Below, piece by piece: positions 52,374 to 59,377 of a stretch of 64,000 bases of DNA; position 1 is the first letter of the stretch, and each line of letters begins with the position of its first letter. Below the pieces are notes generated by a model. The model saw only the letters and a program-made list of their open reading frames with translations, made no database searches and had not been told where the DNA came from. This DNA comes from Sediminibacterium sp. C3 (GTDB taxonomy: Bacteria > Bacteroidota > Bacteroidia > Chitinophagales > Chitinophagaceae). A program made the translations under genes and the position numbers. Location: assembly GCF_000508085.1 (NCBI RefSeq), contig NZ_KI669560.1, positions 1,508,964 through 1,572,963 on the forward strand, in the 5' to 3' direction.

Positions 52374-53171
52374 TTATTTGGCTGTTACGCCACCTATTTC
52401 ACTTACAACTATTGGTTTTTTAAACATCTGTTGAATATCATATACGGTTTTGTTGGGGTACCATGTGTATTGGTAATCTTTCCCAACAATACCCGAATTA
52501 TTAAATGCTTTAGCAGCCAATGCAGCTGTGCTGCTAATGTCATTCATGCTCTCTCCGTAAACCGGTGCAACATATTTATAAACGAAGTTGTCAAATGAAA
52601 TAACAATACAGCCCAATGTTTTTAAAGGAGGAGAAACATCTGCAGGACGAAAGGGCGAATAAACTCTTAGTCGGATACTATTATCATCATCATCATCATA
52701 AATGATGCTGAAGGCAGTCTTTTTATTGATGGCGTATTGGTATCCTGTCCATTTAAAACTAGACTGTTTTGGGGATTTAATTTTAATTTTCTTAAGACCT
52801 GCTTCTTTGGCTGAACCATCTAAAATCAATTCCAGAGAGTCCTTAATAATATCATAATAGGGCTTCCCAGTTTTAAATAATTGAGTAAAATAAAACGCCT
52901 CATTTTCTGCTTCGTTGTACTTCGTTTTTTCCCTCGGCGGAAGATAGGTTAAACCTGCACTTTCCGTAATTCCAAAAAGCGCTCTTTTTGCGCTATAATA
53001 CCTCCCGTAGGGTTTGTTGTCTGTAAGAGAATTAAAGGTTTCCGGAAATCCCTTTGCAGCATCTGCGATTAAAAAAACCAAATCAAATCTTAATTTACTG
53101 GAATTTGTTTCCTGAGCCTTCATGCTATGAGAAAGCAAGAATAAGGAGAGGATGACAATAATTTTTTTCAT
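52374..53171 (-). CDS. Exported protein of unknown function
   Basis: A 265-residue protein with a signal peptide ending at SMKAQ. The mature protein shows no motif I recognise. It has mixed alpha/beta composition, a run of five Asp (IIYDDDDDNSIRLRV, from a GAT-type codon repeat) near residue 155, and the C-terminal part KTVYDIQQMFKKPIVVSE. It is the last gene of a four-gene minus-strand group of exported proteins (TPR, MORN, two unknown) that ends at the terminator 52330-52355. A shared role at the envelope is possible but not shown. Confidence 0.7.
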   Translation of the reverse strand: MKKIIVILSLFLLSHSMKAQETNSSKLRFDLVFLIADAAKGFPETFNSLTDNKPYGRYYSAKRALFGITESAGLTYLPPREKTKYNEAENEAFYFTQLFKTGKPYYDIIKDSLELILDGSAKEAGLKKIKIKSPKQSSFKWTGYQYAINKKTAFSIIYDDDDDNSIRLRVYSPFRPADVSPPLKTLGCIVISFDNFVYKYVAPVYGESMNDISSTAALAAKAFNNSGIVGKDYQYTWYPNKTVYDIQQMFKKPIVVSEIGGVTAK

Positions 53172-53202
53172 ACTTTTTATGTTTTTTTAGACGACGTTGT
53201 TT

Positions 53203-53811
53203 TTATCTTGGGTCTATTCGACTTCTGGTTTCCAGCGGTAAATCAAAAATTCCATTGGTGATTTTCACGAGGTTCTTAGCATCCATGCTGCCGTCTTCTT
53301 TTTCTAATACACCGGTAAAGGAGAACCTGCCCTTGATTCGGTCTGTAGTGATTAGATCAATGATAATTTGTCCGCCCTTTACCCGACTTGCATCACTCCA
53401 CCAATACGAGCTATTCCCATTTGCATTGGAAGAATATTCGGCTCTAACTATGAAGTTGCTTGCATCATCTTCTGGCACAATTTTATATTCTCCATTCGTA
53501 ATCAGTTTGGTGGTATCTGATGGTGCAATATTCATCACGAGAATATTGGTGTTGAATATATCGGTAGATGTTTGCGCAGAAATGGAAATGGATCCGTCTT
53601 CTTTTACCCTGAAAGCAAGTAGCTTACTTGGATTGAACAACATGGGTTTACCATTTACCGAAACTGTAAAAATTCCGGGCGCGCCTTGTGGTGGAAGTGC
53701 ATTCGTGTTTTGTGCGTTCGATTTCGAATGGATGGTTAGAAGTAAAAATATACTCCCGATTAAAAAAATGCTACGGCGTCTTTTGTTTACAAATTTTGAT
53801 AATTTGATCAT
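53203..53811 (-). CDS. Exported protein of unknown function
   Basis: A 202-residue protein with a lysine-rich start and hydrophobic segment (RRRSIFLIGSIFLLLTI), probable cleavage after SNAQ. The mature part is beta-rich: FTVSVNGKPMLFN, then alternating strands, and GRFSFTGVLEKEDGSMD near the C-terminus. The pattern of a short module describing a property followed by a GxFSF-type strand recalls small Bacteroidota lipocalin-like or DUF6252-like proteins, but I cannot assign a family. It starts two bases after the MORN gene stop. Confidence 0.65.
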   Translation of the reverse strand: MIKLSKFVNKRRRSIFLIGSIFLLLTIHSKSNAQNTNALPPQGAPGIFTVSVNGKPMLFNPSKLLAFRVKEDGSISISAQTSTDIFNTNILVMNIAPSDTTKLITNGEYKIVPEDDASNFIVRAEYSSNANGNSSYWWSDASRVKGGQIIIDLITTDRIKGRFSFTGVLEKEDGSMDAKNLVKITNGIFDLPLETRSRIDPR

Positions 53812-53813
53812 GA

Positions 53814-54704
53814 TTATTTATTTGTTTTAATTCCTTTGCCCCCACAGTCTGTGCAGATATCCGGGAAAGATGTTCTGCCATAACGAGTAGTAGTAGTGTA
53901 TCGGCCATTCAGATAGCGGTCAACCCCCACATTTTCAACAGTATTGGTAACACTTACCCTGGAATAGCCAGAAATGCCTTTGCCATTGCAGCGGGTACAG
54001 GTGGTAGGTTTTTGTGCGGCATCCATCTGGCTCATTTCTGCTTTCAGTTTGTCTGCCTTTGGATTTACAATTTTGGTGATTTTGCCATTCAGTATGGTCA
54101 CCGTGGCTTCTGTATTGGGATAATAATAATTGCCAGTTTGCGGAGTACAGTCTTCATTTACTTTGCCTGTGAAGCTAACCGACTCCCTCGCATAATTGAA
54201 TGTTCCTTCAACAGGCAGATCCTGATGAAATTTTCCCACGAAACTATTGCCACTTGCAAAAGTGAAAGTGCCGGTTCCATGTCTTTGTCCATTTTTAAAT
54301 TGCCCGGAATATTTGTTTTTGCTCGGATAAATCATAACACCGGAACCATTTAAACAATCTCCGGAGGAACAGCCTTCTACATTAGGCATATGACCTCCTG
54401 TGATAACCATTTCTGTTTCGCGAACGATTTTTCCTTTCTCATACCAGACTTTTTTTGAAGTCCCTTTTTTATAAAAAACACCTTCTCCTTCTTCTGTTCC
54501 ATTAACAAATTGGCCCTCATATTTTTCTCCATTCCCATAATCCATTACTCCGGCTCCATGAGGTTTGCCATTTTTAAAGCTACCAGTATATATTGCGTAT
54601 CCGAAGTTGAAGCTGCCGGTTCCGTTGGTACAGTCCCCTTTAATGCATTGCGCATTGGCTGTAGATAGTAAAGCTAAAGAAGTAATAAATAAAATAGCCT
54701 TCAT
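53814..54704 (-). CDS. Exported MORN-repeat protein with C-terminal CxxCxGKG pair
   Basis: A 296-residue protein with signal peptide ending at ANAQ. Several MORN repeats follow (YTGSFKNGKPHGAGVMDYG, YEGQFVNGTEEGEGVFY, YSGQFKNGQRHGTGTFTF) over about residues 30-175. The C-terminus has two cysteine motifs, CTRCNGKG and CTDCGGKG, about 40 residues apart, like half of a DnaJ zinc-binding domain. MORN repeats often mediate membrane or protein contact. The combination with a DnaJ-like zinc module in an exported protein is unusual. Function is unknown. Confidence 0.8.
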   Translation of the reverse strand: MKAILFITSLALLSTANAQCIKGDCTNGTGSFNFGYAIYTGSFKNGKPHGAGVMDYGNGEKYEGQFVNGTEEGEGVFYKKGTSKKVWYEKGKIVRETEMVITGGHMPNVEGCSSGDCLNGSGVMIYPSKNKYSGQFKNGQRHGTGTFTFASGNSFVGKFHQDLPVEGTFNYARESVSFTGKVNEDCTPQTGNYYYPNTEATVTILNGKITKIVNPKADKLKAEMSQMDAAQKPTTCTRCNGKGISGYSRVSVTNTVENVGVDRYLNGRYTTTTRYGRTSFPDICTDCGGKGIKTNK

Positions 54705-54714
54705 GTATTGGGTG

Positions 54715-55644
54715 TTATTGCTGTTTCTGCTGAAGTGATTCGGCTTTTTTTATGAACCGGTTGCCTTCATTCTGTTGACCTGTTCGAACCAGGGCCACAC
54801 CGTAATAGGCATTTGCCATGATATGTTCGGGGTATTTGCTGACCATGTTTTTTGATAATTCAAGTAGTTTTTGCCAATTCTGCTGGTCAACATATACGGA
54901 TGCCAGATTTCCCATTACATCCGGGTCCTCCTTGCGTTCCAATGAACCCTTGAACAATTTTTCGGCATTATTGAATTCTTTGTTTTGATAGGATGTAATG
55001 CCCATCAGGTTTAAGTCGTTGGGGGAATAGGAAGGATGATCTCCATTTGTGAAAATTTTATCAAACCAATTTTTTGCAGTTTTATAATCTGCAGGTCCAG
55101 CTGCAAAATATAATCCACGTCTGAGCCAAATCTCAGGTTTGGGGATGGAAGCAATTTTATCTGCCTCATCAAAATAACGGGTTGGATTAGCTTCTTTCAG
55201 ATAGTAAGAAAAAAGTGCTGCATTGTAGTAATGTACTGGATCTGTTTTGTTAAGCAATATGGCATTTTCTTCGTCCGCTTTTGCCAAATCATAATTCTTC
55301 AATGAAGAATAGATTAAGGCTCTTTGTGAAAAAAGAGCAGCAGTTGGATTCTGAGAAATACCATTAGTGAGGTAAGACAAAGCTCTGTCCGTTAATCCCT
55401 TAGCTTCAAAGAAGAAAGCTAAACGTTGATAAGGGAGCATTTGTTTAGGCGAGAGGCTTATAGATTCCAGATACAATCTTACGGCTTCATTTTGATCGCC
55501 GGATGACCAGGCTTTATCAGCTGCCAGGTTCTTCTGTTTTGCTGCTTCACTTATTTGTGAAAAACCTGAAATATTTATGGATAATAAAATTCCTAAAGCA
55601 AATGACTTGATGTTATAAATTCCGCAGTACTTATATTTTCTCAT
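54715..55644 (-). CDS. Exported TPR-repeat protein
   Basis: About 309 residues from ATG 55644 (MRKYKYCGIYNIKSF), with a signal peptide ending near SGFSQ; an ATG at 55656 would add four residues. The rest is a series of tetratricopeptide repeats (AAKQKNLAADKAWSSGDQNE, GLTDRALSYLTNGISQNP, MANAYYGVALVRTGQQNEG). TPR arrays bind partner proteins. It is the first gene of a four-gene group. A perfect hairpin ATGGGCCG-AA-CGGCCCAT lies upstream at 55682-55699. Confidence 0.82.
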   Translation of the reverse strand: MRKYKYCGIYNIKSFALGILLSINISGFSQISEAAKQKNLAADKAWSSGDQNEAVRLYLESISLSPKQMLPYQRLAFFFEAKGLTDRALSYLTNGISQNPTAALFSQRALIYSSLKNYDLAKADEENAILLNKTDPVHYYNAALFSYYLKEANPTRYFDEADKIASIPKPEIWLRRGLYFAAGPADYKTAKNWFDKIFTNGDHPSYSPNDLNLMGITSYQNKEFNNAEKLFKGSLERKEDPDVMGNLASVYVDQQNWQKLLELSKNMVSKYPEHIMANAYYGVALVRTGQQNEGNRFIKKAESLQQKQQ

Positions 55645-55681
55645 ATACGGCTGCAAAATATTATTATTTGCTCCCTAATTT

Positions 55682-55699
55682 ATGGGCCGAACGGCCCAT
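55682..55699. other. Perfect hairpin upstream of the TPR gene
   Basis: ATGGGCCG (55682-55689) and CGGCCCAT (55692-55699) with loop AA. On the plus strand TTTTG follows. It may be a terminator for something on the plus strand or a structure at the start of the minus-strand operon. Confidence 0.5.
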
Positions 55700-55730
55700 T
55701 TTGTATTCTGGTTATGAGAGGTAAAGGGCA

Positions 55731-55788
55731 ATAAAAAAGCCCCATAAAGGGGCTTTGGTGGAGAGTATCGGGGTCGAACCGACGACCT
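55731..55788 (-). repeat. Direct repeat copy B (tRNA 3' half plus terminator)
   Basis: This segment repeats 56060-56120 almost exactly: the CCCC/GGGG terminator hairpin and 31 identical bases of the T arm and acceptor strand of tRNA-Ala. Only two short indels near the hairpin differ. The two copies flank the GIY-YIG gene. Confidence 0.9.
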
Positions 55789-55825
55789 CCCCGAATTCAT
55801 TCGGGGCGCTCTAATTTAATTAGAG
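55759..55825 (-). pseudogene. tRNA-like remnant B: 3' half of tRNA-Ala with palindromic arms
   Basis: Read on the minus strand, it starts with the palindrome CTCTAATT-A-AATTAGAG (55809-55825), which keeps the CTC/GAG of a D stem and contains the nuclease stop codon. The palindrome CCCCGAATGAATTCGGGG follows in place of the anticodon arm, then an intact variable region, T arm and acceptor 3' strand identical to tRNA-Ala. The discriminator A is followed by an encoded CCA (the intact tRNA-Ala has no encoded CCA). No 5' acceptor strand is present, so it cannot be an ordinary tRNA. Confidence 0.8.
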
Positions 55826-56059
55826 AATAAAGATTCGATGTACTTTCTGCTTTTCATTTTTTTGATATAGGCTTCTCTTGCTCTGGCATCTGAAAGTGTA
55901 TTGAATTTTTCAATGTGTTTAAGTATCCACGGGATACCTGGCTTGGTTGATTTATTTCTACCTGCATTATGTTGAGATAGGCGAGTAGGGAAGTCTTCGC
56001 AGGAACCAGTATAATACTTGTTGAGCGAAAGTGAATAGATTATGTATACGTTGTAGTGC

Positions 56060-56061
<2 letters not shown>
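55816..56061 (-). CDS. GIY-YIG nuclease family protein
   Basis: An 81-residue protein from ATG 56061 (MHYNVYIIYS). The GIY-YIG core is visible as VYIIYS and YYTGS, with Arg in TRLSQHN and Glu in REAYIKKMK, the catalytic residues of small UPF0213/COG2827-type proteins. The same frame is open further back to 56136, through the 3' half of tRNA-Ala, but that part is tRNA sequence. The start overlaps the tRNA terminator hairpin, and the stop lies in the palindrome of remnant B. Small nucleases of this type lie next to tRNA genes in other Bacteroidota as I recall. Confidence 0.85.
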
Positions 56062-56164
<103 letters not shown>

Positions 56165-56196
56165 GTTTATTTTAATTTCAAAAGAACTTTGTTTTT

Positions 56197-56252
56197 GAAC
56201 CGCGACCTTCCCGATTCCATCGGGACGCTCTAGCCAACTGAGCTAACCCCCC
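56197..56252 (-). pseudogene. tRNA-like remnant C: 5' half of tRNA-Ala with palindromic anticodon arm
   Basis: The first 27 bases (acceptor 5' strand, D arm) are identical to the neighbouring tRNA-Ala. The anticodon arm is then replaced by TCCCGATGGAATCGGGA (56209-56225), a perfect 7 bp palindrome around GGA. The T arm begins as AGGTCGCGGTTC but then breaks off into A-rich sequence with no pairing and no acceptor 3' strand. It lies directly behind the promoter at 56262-56292, the place where the tRNA transcript would be expected to start. Confidence 0.8.
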
Positions 56253-56261
56253 ATAGGAGTG

Positions 56262-56292
56262 CAAATGTAAGTTGCAGGTACTGAATGTCAAA
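56262..56292 (-). promoter_or_regulatory. Promoter of the tRNA/GIY-YIG locus
   Basis: On the minus strand TTTG (56289-56292), 19 bp spacer, TACATTTG (56262-56269): the same spacing as the gltA promoter. It lies 9 bp before remnant C and about 97 bp before tRNA-Ala. Confidence 0.75.
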
Positions 56293-56391
56293 AAATTGTT
56301 TTATAGCCTTATAATGGCCTCAAATACATGATTTTTACAATAAATAGGCTTGTTTTTCGTTGTACTTGTTAGTTAAGCATAAGCAATTACC

Positions 56392-57636
56392 ATGAAATTC
56401 AGTCAACTGTTCATCGCATTAGGATTTACTACTGCTATCTTGCTATCGGCCTGTAAAAAAGAGGTAGATAAGCCCGCAGATGCTCAGGAAACCACAGAAG
56501 ACAACAGTCCCCCGATTGGAGGGGCAACGGCTGTATTCAGGGATACAGTTTCAGTAAAAGACGGAGAAGTAACCATTACTTATGCAAAATCTGATGCCTG
56601 TTTCCCCAGCAATGAAATTTTCTCATTCACAGCAACTGCTGCAGGAATACCTGCTGGTGCAAAATATATCTGGGAATTCGGGGATGGTAAATCCTTAACG
56701 GGTACTACGGTTAGAAATATGTACAGAAACCCTGCTACGTATACCATTATTCTTCAGATTAAGAACTCGGCTGATGTTTTGCTTCATAAAGCTTCCATTT
56801 CAGTAAAAGCATTGGGGCAGCAAGTAACACCAACGGCCATTTTTTCCAGTGCTTTGCCCGATATCAATTACCTGAACAATATGACATTTACCAGTAGGTC
56901 TACAGTGCCCACTGGTACCATTGTTGATCATTTCTGGGATTGGGCGGATGGTACTACCAGCAATAGTTCCAATTCTTTTATGCCAAAGAACTTTCCAAAA
57001 GTTCCGGAAGACAAAAACTACAATGTAAAGATGATTGTTACTGCCAACTCTGGTTGCAGGGATACGGCTTCTTTGAATGTATTTGTTCCGGCTTCCTATA
57101 ATATCAGCGGGAACTTTACTGCGGAGCAATTTGATGCTTGCACGAATGAGTATTTTATTTTTACTCCAACTGCAACAGGTGTTCCGGCAGGTGCAGAATA
57201 CACTTGGGATTTTGCTGATGCAACTGGTGCGGTTACAGGCAGTCCAGTTAAAAAACAGTTTACTTATCAGAATGATTATGATGTTAAAATGACGGTTACC
57301 CTAAAAGGTAAAATCATTTATCAAACCCATAAACCAGTTCGGGCTTTTGGGCAGAATATTAAGCCAAAAGCACTGATGTTAAAGAATGTGGTTAGTTCTA
57401 CTGCAACCAAGGAAGTATGGGCTTTTTACAGTCAATCCAATATACCACACGGATATTTAACTGGTTACAGATGGGAAATGCCATTTAACAGAGTAGACGA
57501 TAATTTCAATACGATAGTTGAACAGGAATTTACAAAAGCTGCAACACCATCCAATTATTCAGTTAGATTGATTGTAACTGGTAATACGGGTTGTAAAGAC
57601 ACAACTGTTGCCAATATAACTGTACCGGCTAAATAA
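56392..57636 (+). CDS. PKD-domain lipoprotein (first of a tandem pair)
   Basis: A 414-residue lipoprotein; the lipobox is LLSACKK. Three or four PKD-like domains can be traced by Trp-Glu/Asp-Phe-Gly-Asp-Gly-type cores (YIWEFGDGKSLTG near residue 95, HFWDWADGTTS near 185, YTWDFADATGAVTG near 275). Each is followed by a beta strand such as YTIILQIKNS. It is anchored to a membrane and likely exposed. The next gene is a paralogue of nearly the same length, five bases after the stop. Function is unknown; PKD modules usually mediate protein or sugar contact. Confidence 0.82.
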   Translation: MKFSQLFIALGFTTAILLSACKKEVDKPADAQETTEDNSPPIGGATAVFRDTVSVKDGEVTITYAKSDACFPSNEIFSFTATAAGIPAGAKYIWEFGDGKSLTGTTVRNMYRNPATYTIILQIKNSADVLLHKASISVKALGQQVTPTAIFSSALPDINYLNNMTFTSRSTVPTGTIVDHFWDWADGTTSNSSNSFMPKNFPKVPEDKNYNVKMIVTANSGCRDTASLNVFVPASYNISGNFTAEQFDACTNEYFIFTPTATGVPAGAEYTWDFADATGAVTGSPVKKQFTYQNDYDVKMTVTLKGKIIYQTHKPVRAFGQNIKPKALMLKNVVSSTATKEVWAFYSQSNIPHGYLTGYRWEMPFNRVDDNFNTIVEQEFTKAATPSNYSVRLIVTGNTGCKDTTVANITVPAK

Positions 57637-57641
57637 GCCTT

Positions 57642-58880
57642 ATGAGATTGATACGTAACCATTTGTTCATTTGCCTGACTGTACTGGGTCTTTTTGCTTG
57701 TAAAAAAGACGCTGCTATTGATTTGGATAAGCTGGTGCAGGTAGACTCTGCGCAAATAACAAAAGGAGCAATTGTTACAGTATCAAGAGATACTACTACA
57801 GTAACTTACGGTAATGTTGAAGCCAAGTTTAGCCAGACTTCTACCTGTTTCCCTTCTACAGAAGTATTTACTTTTACTGCCTCTGGCGTTGCTTTACCGG
57901 CGGGGGGGTATTATAGCTGGCAATTTGGAGATGGAAATATAGCAACAGGAGCTACTACCACGCATTCTTATCAGGCTGCCGGATCTTTTGTTGTGACTTT
58001 GATGGTAATGGCCAATGCAAATAATATGCTGGCTAAAGTAAGTTTTGGCGTTAAGGCATTGGGTCAGCAAACCAAGCCTGAAGCCAGTTTTACAACTAAA
58101 TTTGATTTTCCTCAGAATTTGAGTTACGTGACATTCAACAGTACATCGTCCATTAATCAAGGAGATATAGTACAGTATAAATACAGTTGGGGTGATGGTA
58201 CAGAGCATATCAGTTCGGTTGGACTGGTTAGACATGAATTTCCTAAAGTCATCAATGATTCTACTTATTCTGTAAAATTGACAATTCTCTCTAATAGTGG
58301 TTGTAGTGATGATACCACGATTTTATTAACTATACCAGGCAGGTACAATATCAAAGGAAAATTCAAAACAGAGTCTATTGATGCATGTACCAACGAGAGA
58401 ATATTATTTACTGCTGAAGCAGAGAATGTTCCAACAGGTGCAGTTTATGAATGGGATTTTTCTGATGGCACTGGTGTAAGAACAGGTAATCCAATCATGT
58501 ATAAATATAAATTTCCCAATGACTATGATGTTATTATGAGTGTAAAACTCAATGGCAGGGAAATTTACAGAACCCATAAAATGGTAAACGCAAAAGGGGA
58601 GAATCCCAAGCCTACTGCCAAGTTTGAAGAGACTTTGGTTTGGGATTATCCTACCACTCAAAGATGGTCCTTTAACAGCAAGTCTACCATACCTACTAGT
58701 ACCATTGATTCTTATCAATGGAGTTTTGGAAATGGAAATACCAATAATGAATTTTACAGCTTCATAGAAACAGTATATAATAAAGAAACAACGAGCAAAT
58801 CCTATACTGTTCAATTAATTGTAACTGGAAATGGTTGCGCAGATACCGCCAGAAAAACCATCACTATTCCTTCCAGATAA
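57642..58880 (+). CDS. PKD-domain lipoprotein (second of a tandem pair)
   Basis: A 412-residue lipoprotein with lipobox GLFACKK. It follows the same plan as its upstream neighbour: a short N-terminal region, VSRDTTTVTYGNVEAKF, then PKD-like cores (YSWQFGDGNIATG, YKYSWGDGTEH, YEWDFSDGTGVRTG, YQWSFGNGNTN). Shared features such as SVKALGQQ/GVKALGQQ and DACTNE show that the two genes came from a tandem duplication. They are probably cotranscribed. Confidence 0.82.
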   Translation: MRLIRNHLFICLTVLGLFACKKDAAIDLDKLVQVDSAQITKGAIVTVSRDTTTVTYGNVEAKFSQTSTCFPSTEVFTFTASGVALPAGGYYSWQFGDGNIATGATTTHSYQAAGSFVVTLMVMANANNMLAKVSFGVKALGQQTKPEASFTTKFDFPQNLSYVTFNSTSSINQGDIVQYKYSWGDGTEHISSVGLVRHEFPKVINDSTYSVKLTILSNSGCSDDTTILLTIPGRYNIKGKFKTESIDACTNERILFTAEAENVPTGAVYEWDFSDGTGVRTGNPIMYKYKFPNDYDVIMSVKLNGREIYRTHKMVNAKGENPKPTAKFEETLVWDYPTTQRWSFNSKSTIPTSTIDSYQWSFGNGNTNNEFYSFIETVYNKETTSKSYTVQLIVTGNGCADTARKTITIPSR

Positions 58881-58919
58881 ATTCTTTATTGTAACTTGGT
58901 AATCTTTAAAACCAGTGCC

Positions 58920-59357
58920 ATGTTACGATTGTTTATTTGTCTTTTTTTATTCAATACATATTCTCCATTACAAGCACAAGTGGCTAAAAGCCAACTGGTT
59001 CCGGTATCTGAAAAATCTTCTCCGAATGATTCTATGCAGCGTGCCAAGCAGATGGTGAGAATTGCTAAGATAAAAGTGAATCCTGATCAACTGGATAAAT
59101 ATAATATTGCATTGAAAGTTCAGATGCAGGAGGCAATTAAGAAGGAACCGGGGGTATTGAGTTATCATGCAGTTGCTGATAAAATAGATCCATCTAATAT
59201 TACTATTTTAGAAATTTATGCAAGCCTTGCAGCATATCAATCCCATATACAAACACCTCATTTTCTTTTATACAAGGAAACTGTAAAAAATATGGTGCAA
59301 TCTTTAGAGTTAATTGATGTTGATTTGATTGCTCGCGCAAATAAATTAAAAGATTAA
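58920..59357 (+). CDS. Exported antibiotic biosynthesis monooxygenase (ABM)-domain protein
   Basis: A 145-residue protein from ATG 58920 with a signal peptide ending at LQAQ; a TTG at 58896 is a less likely start. The ABM-like ferredoxin fold covers about residues 45-140 (MVRIAKIKVNPDQLDKYN, KEPGVLSYHAVADK, ILEIYASLAAYQSHIQTPHF). Related proteins are small oxygenases or quinone/haem-interacting proteins, usually cytoplasmic. Export is notable. It lies 21 bp before the M28 peptidase gene. Confidence 0.8.
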   Translation: MLRLFICLFLFNTYSPLQAQVAKSQLVPVSEKSSPNDSMQRAKQMVRIAKIKVNPDQLDKYNIALKVQMQEAIKKEPGVLSYHAVADKIDPSNITILEIYASLAAYQSHIQTPHFLLYKETVKNMVQSLELIDVDLIARANKLKD

Positions 59358-59377
59358 AATTTGAAATAATTAGTACA

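Noticed and set aside
52670..52720. ATC repeat in the unknown exported gene as a phase-variable tract
   Set aside because: It is a short trinucleotide run coding five Asp; changes would not shift the frame.
56197..56252. A functional tRNA-Ser(GGA) at the upstream copy
   Set aside because: The loop contains GGA, but the T arm does not pair, the acceptor 3' strand is missing, and there is no long variable arm as in serine tRNAs.
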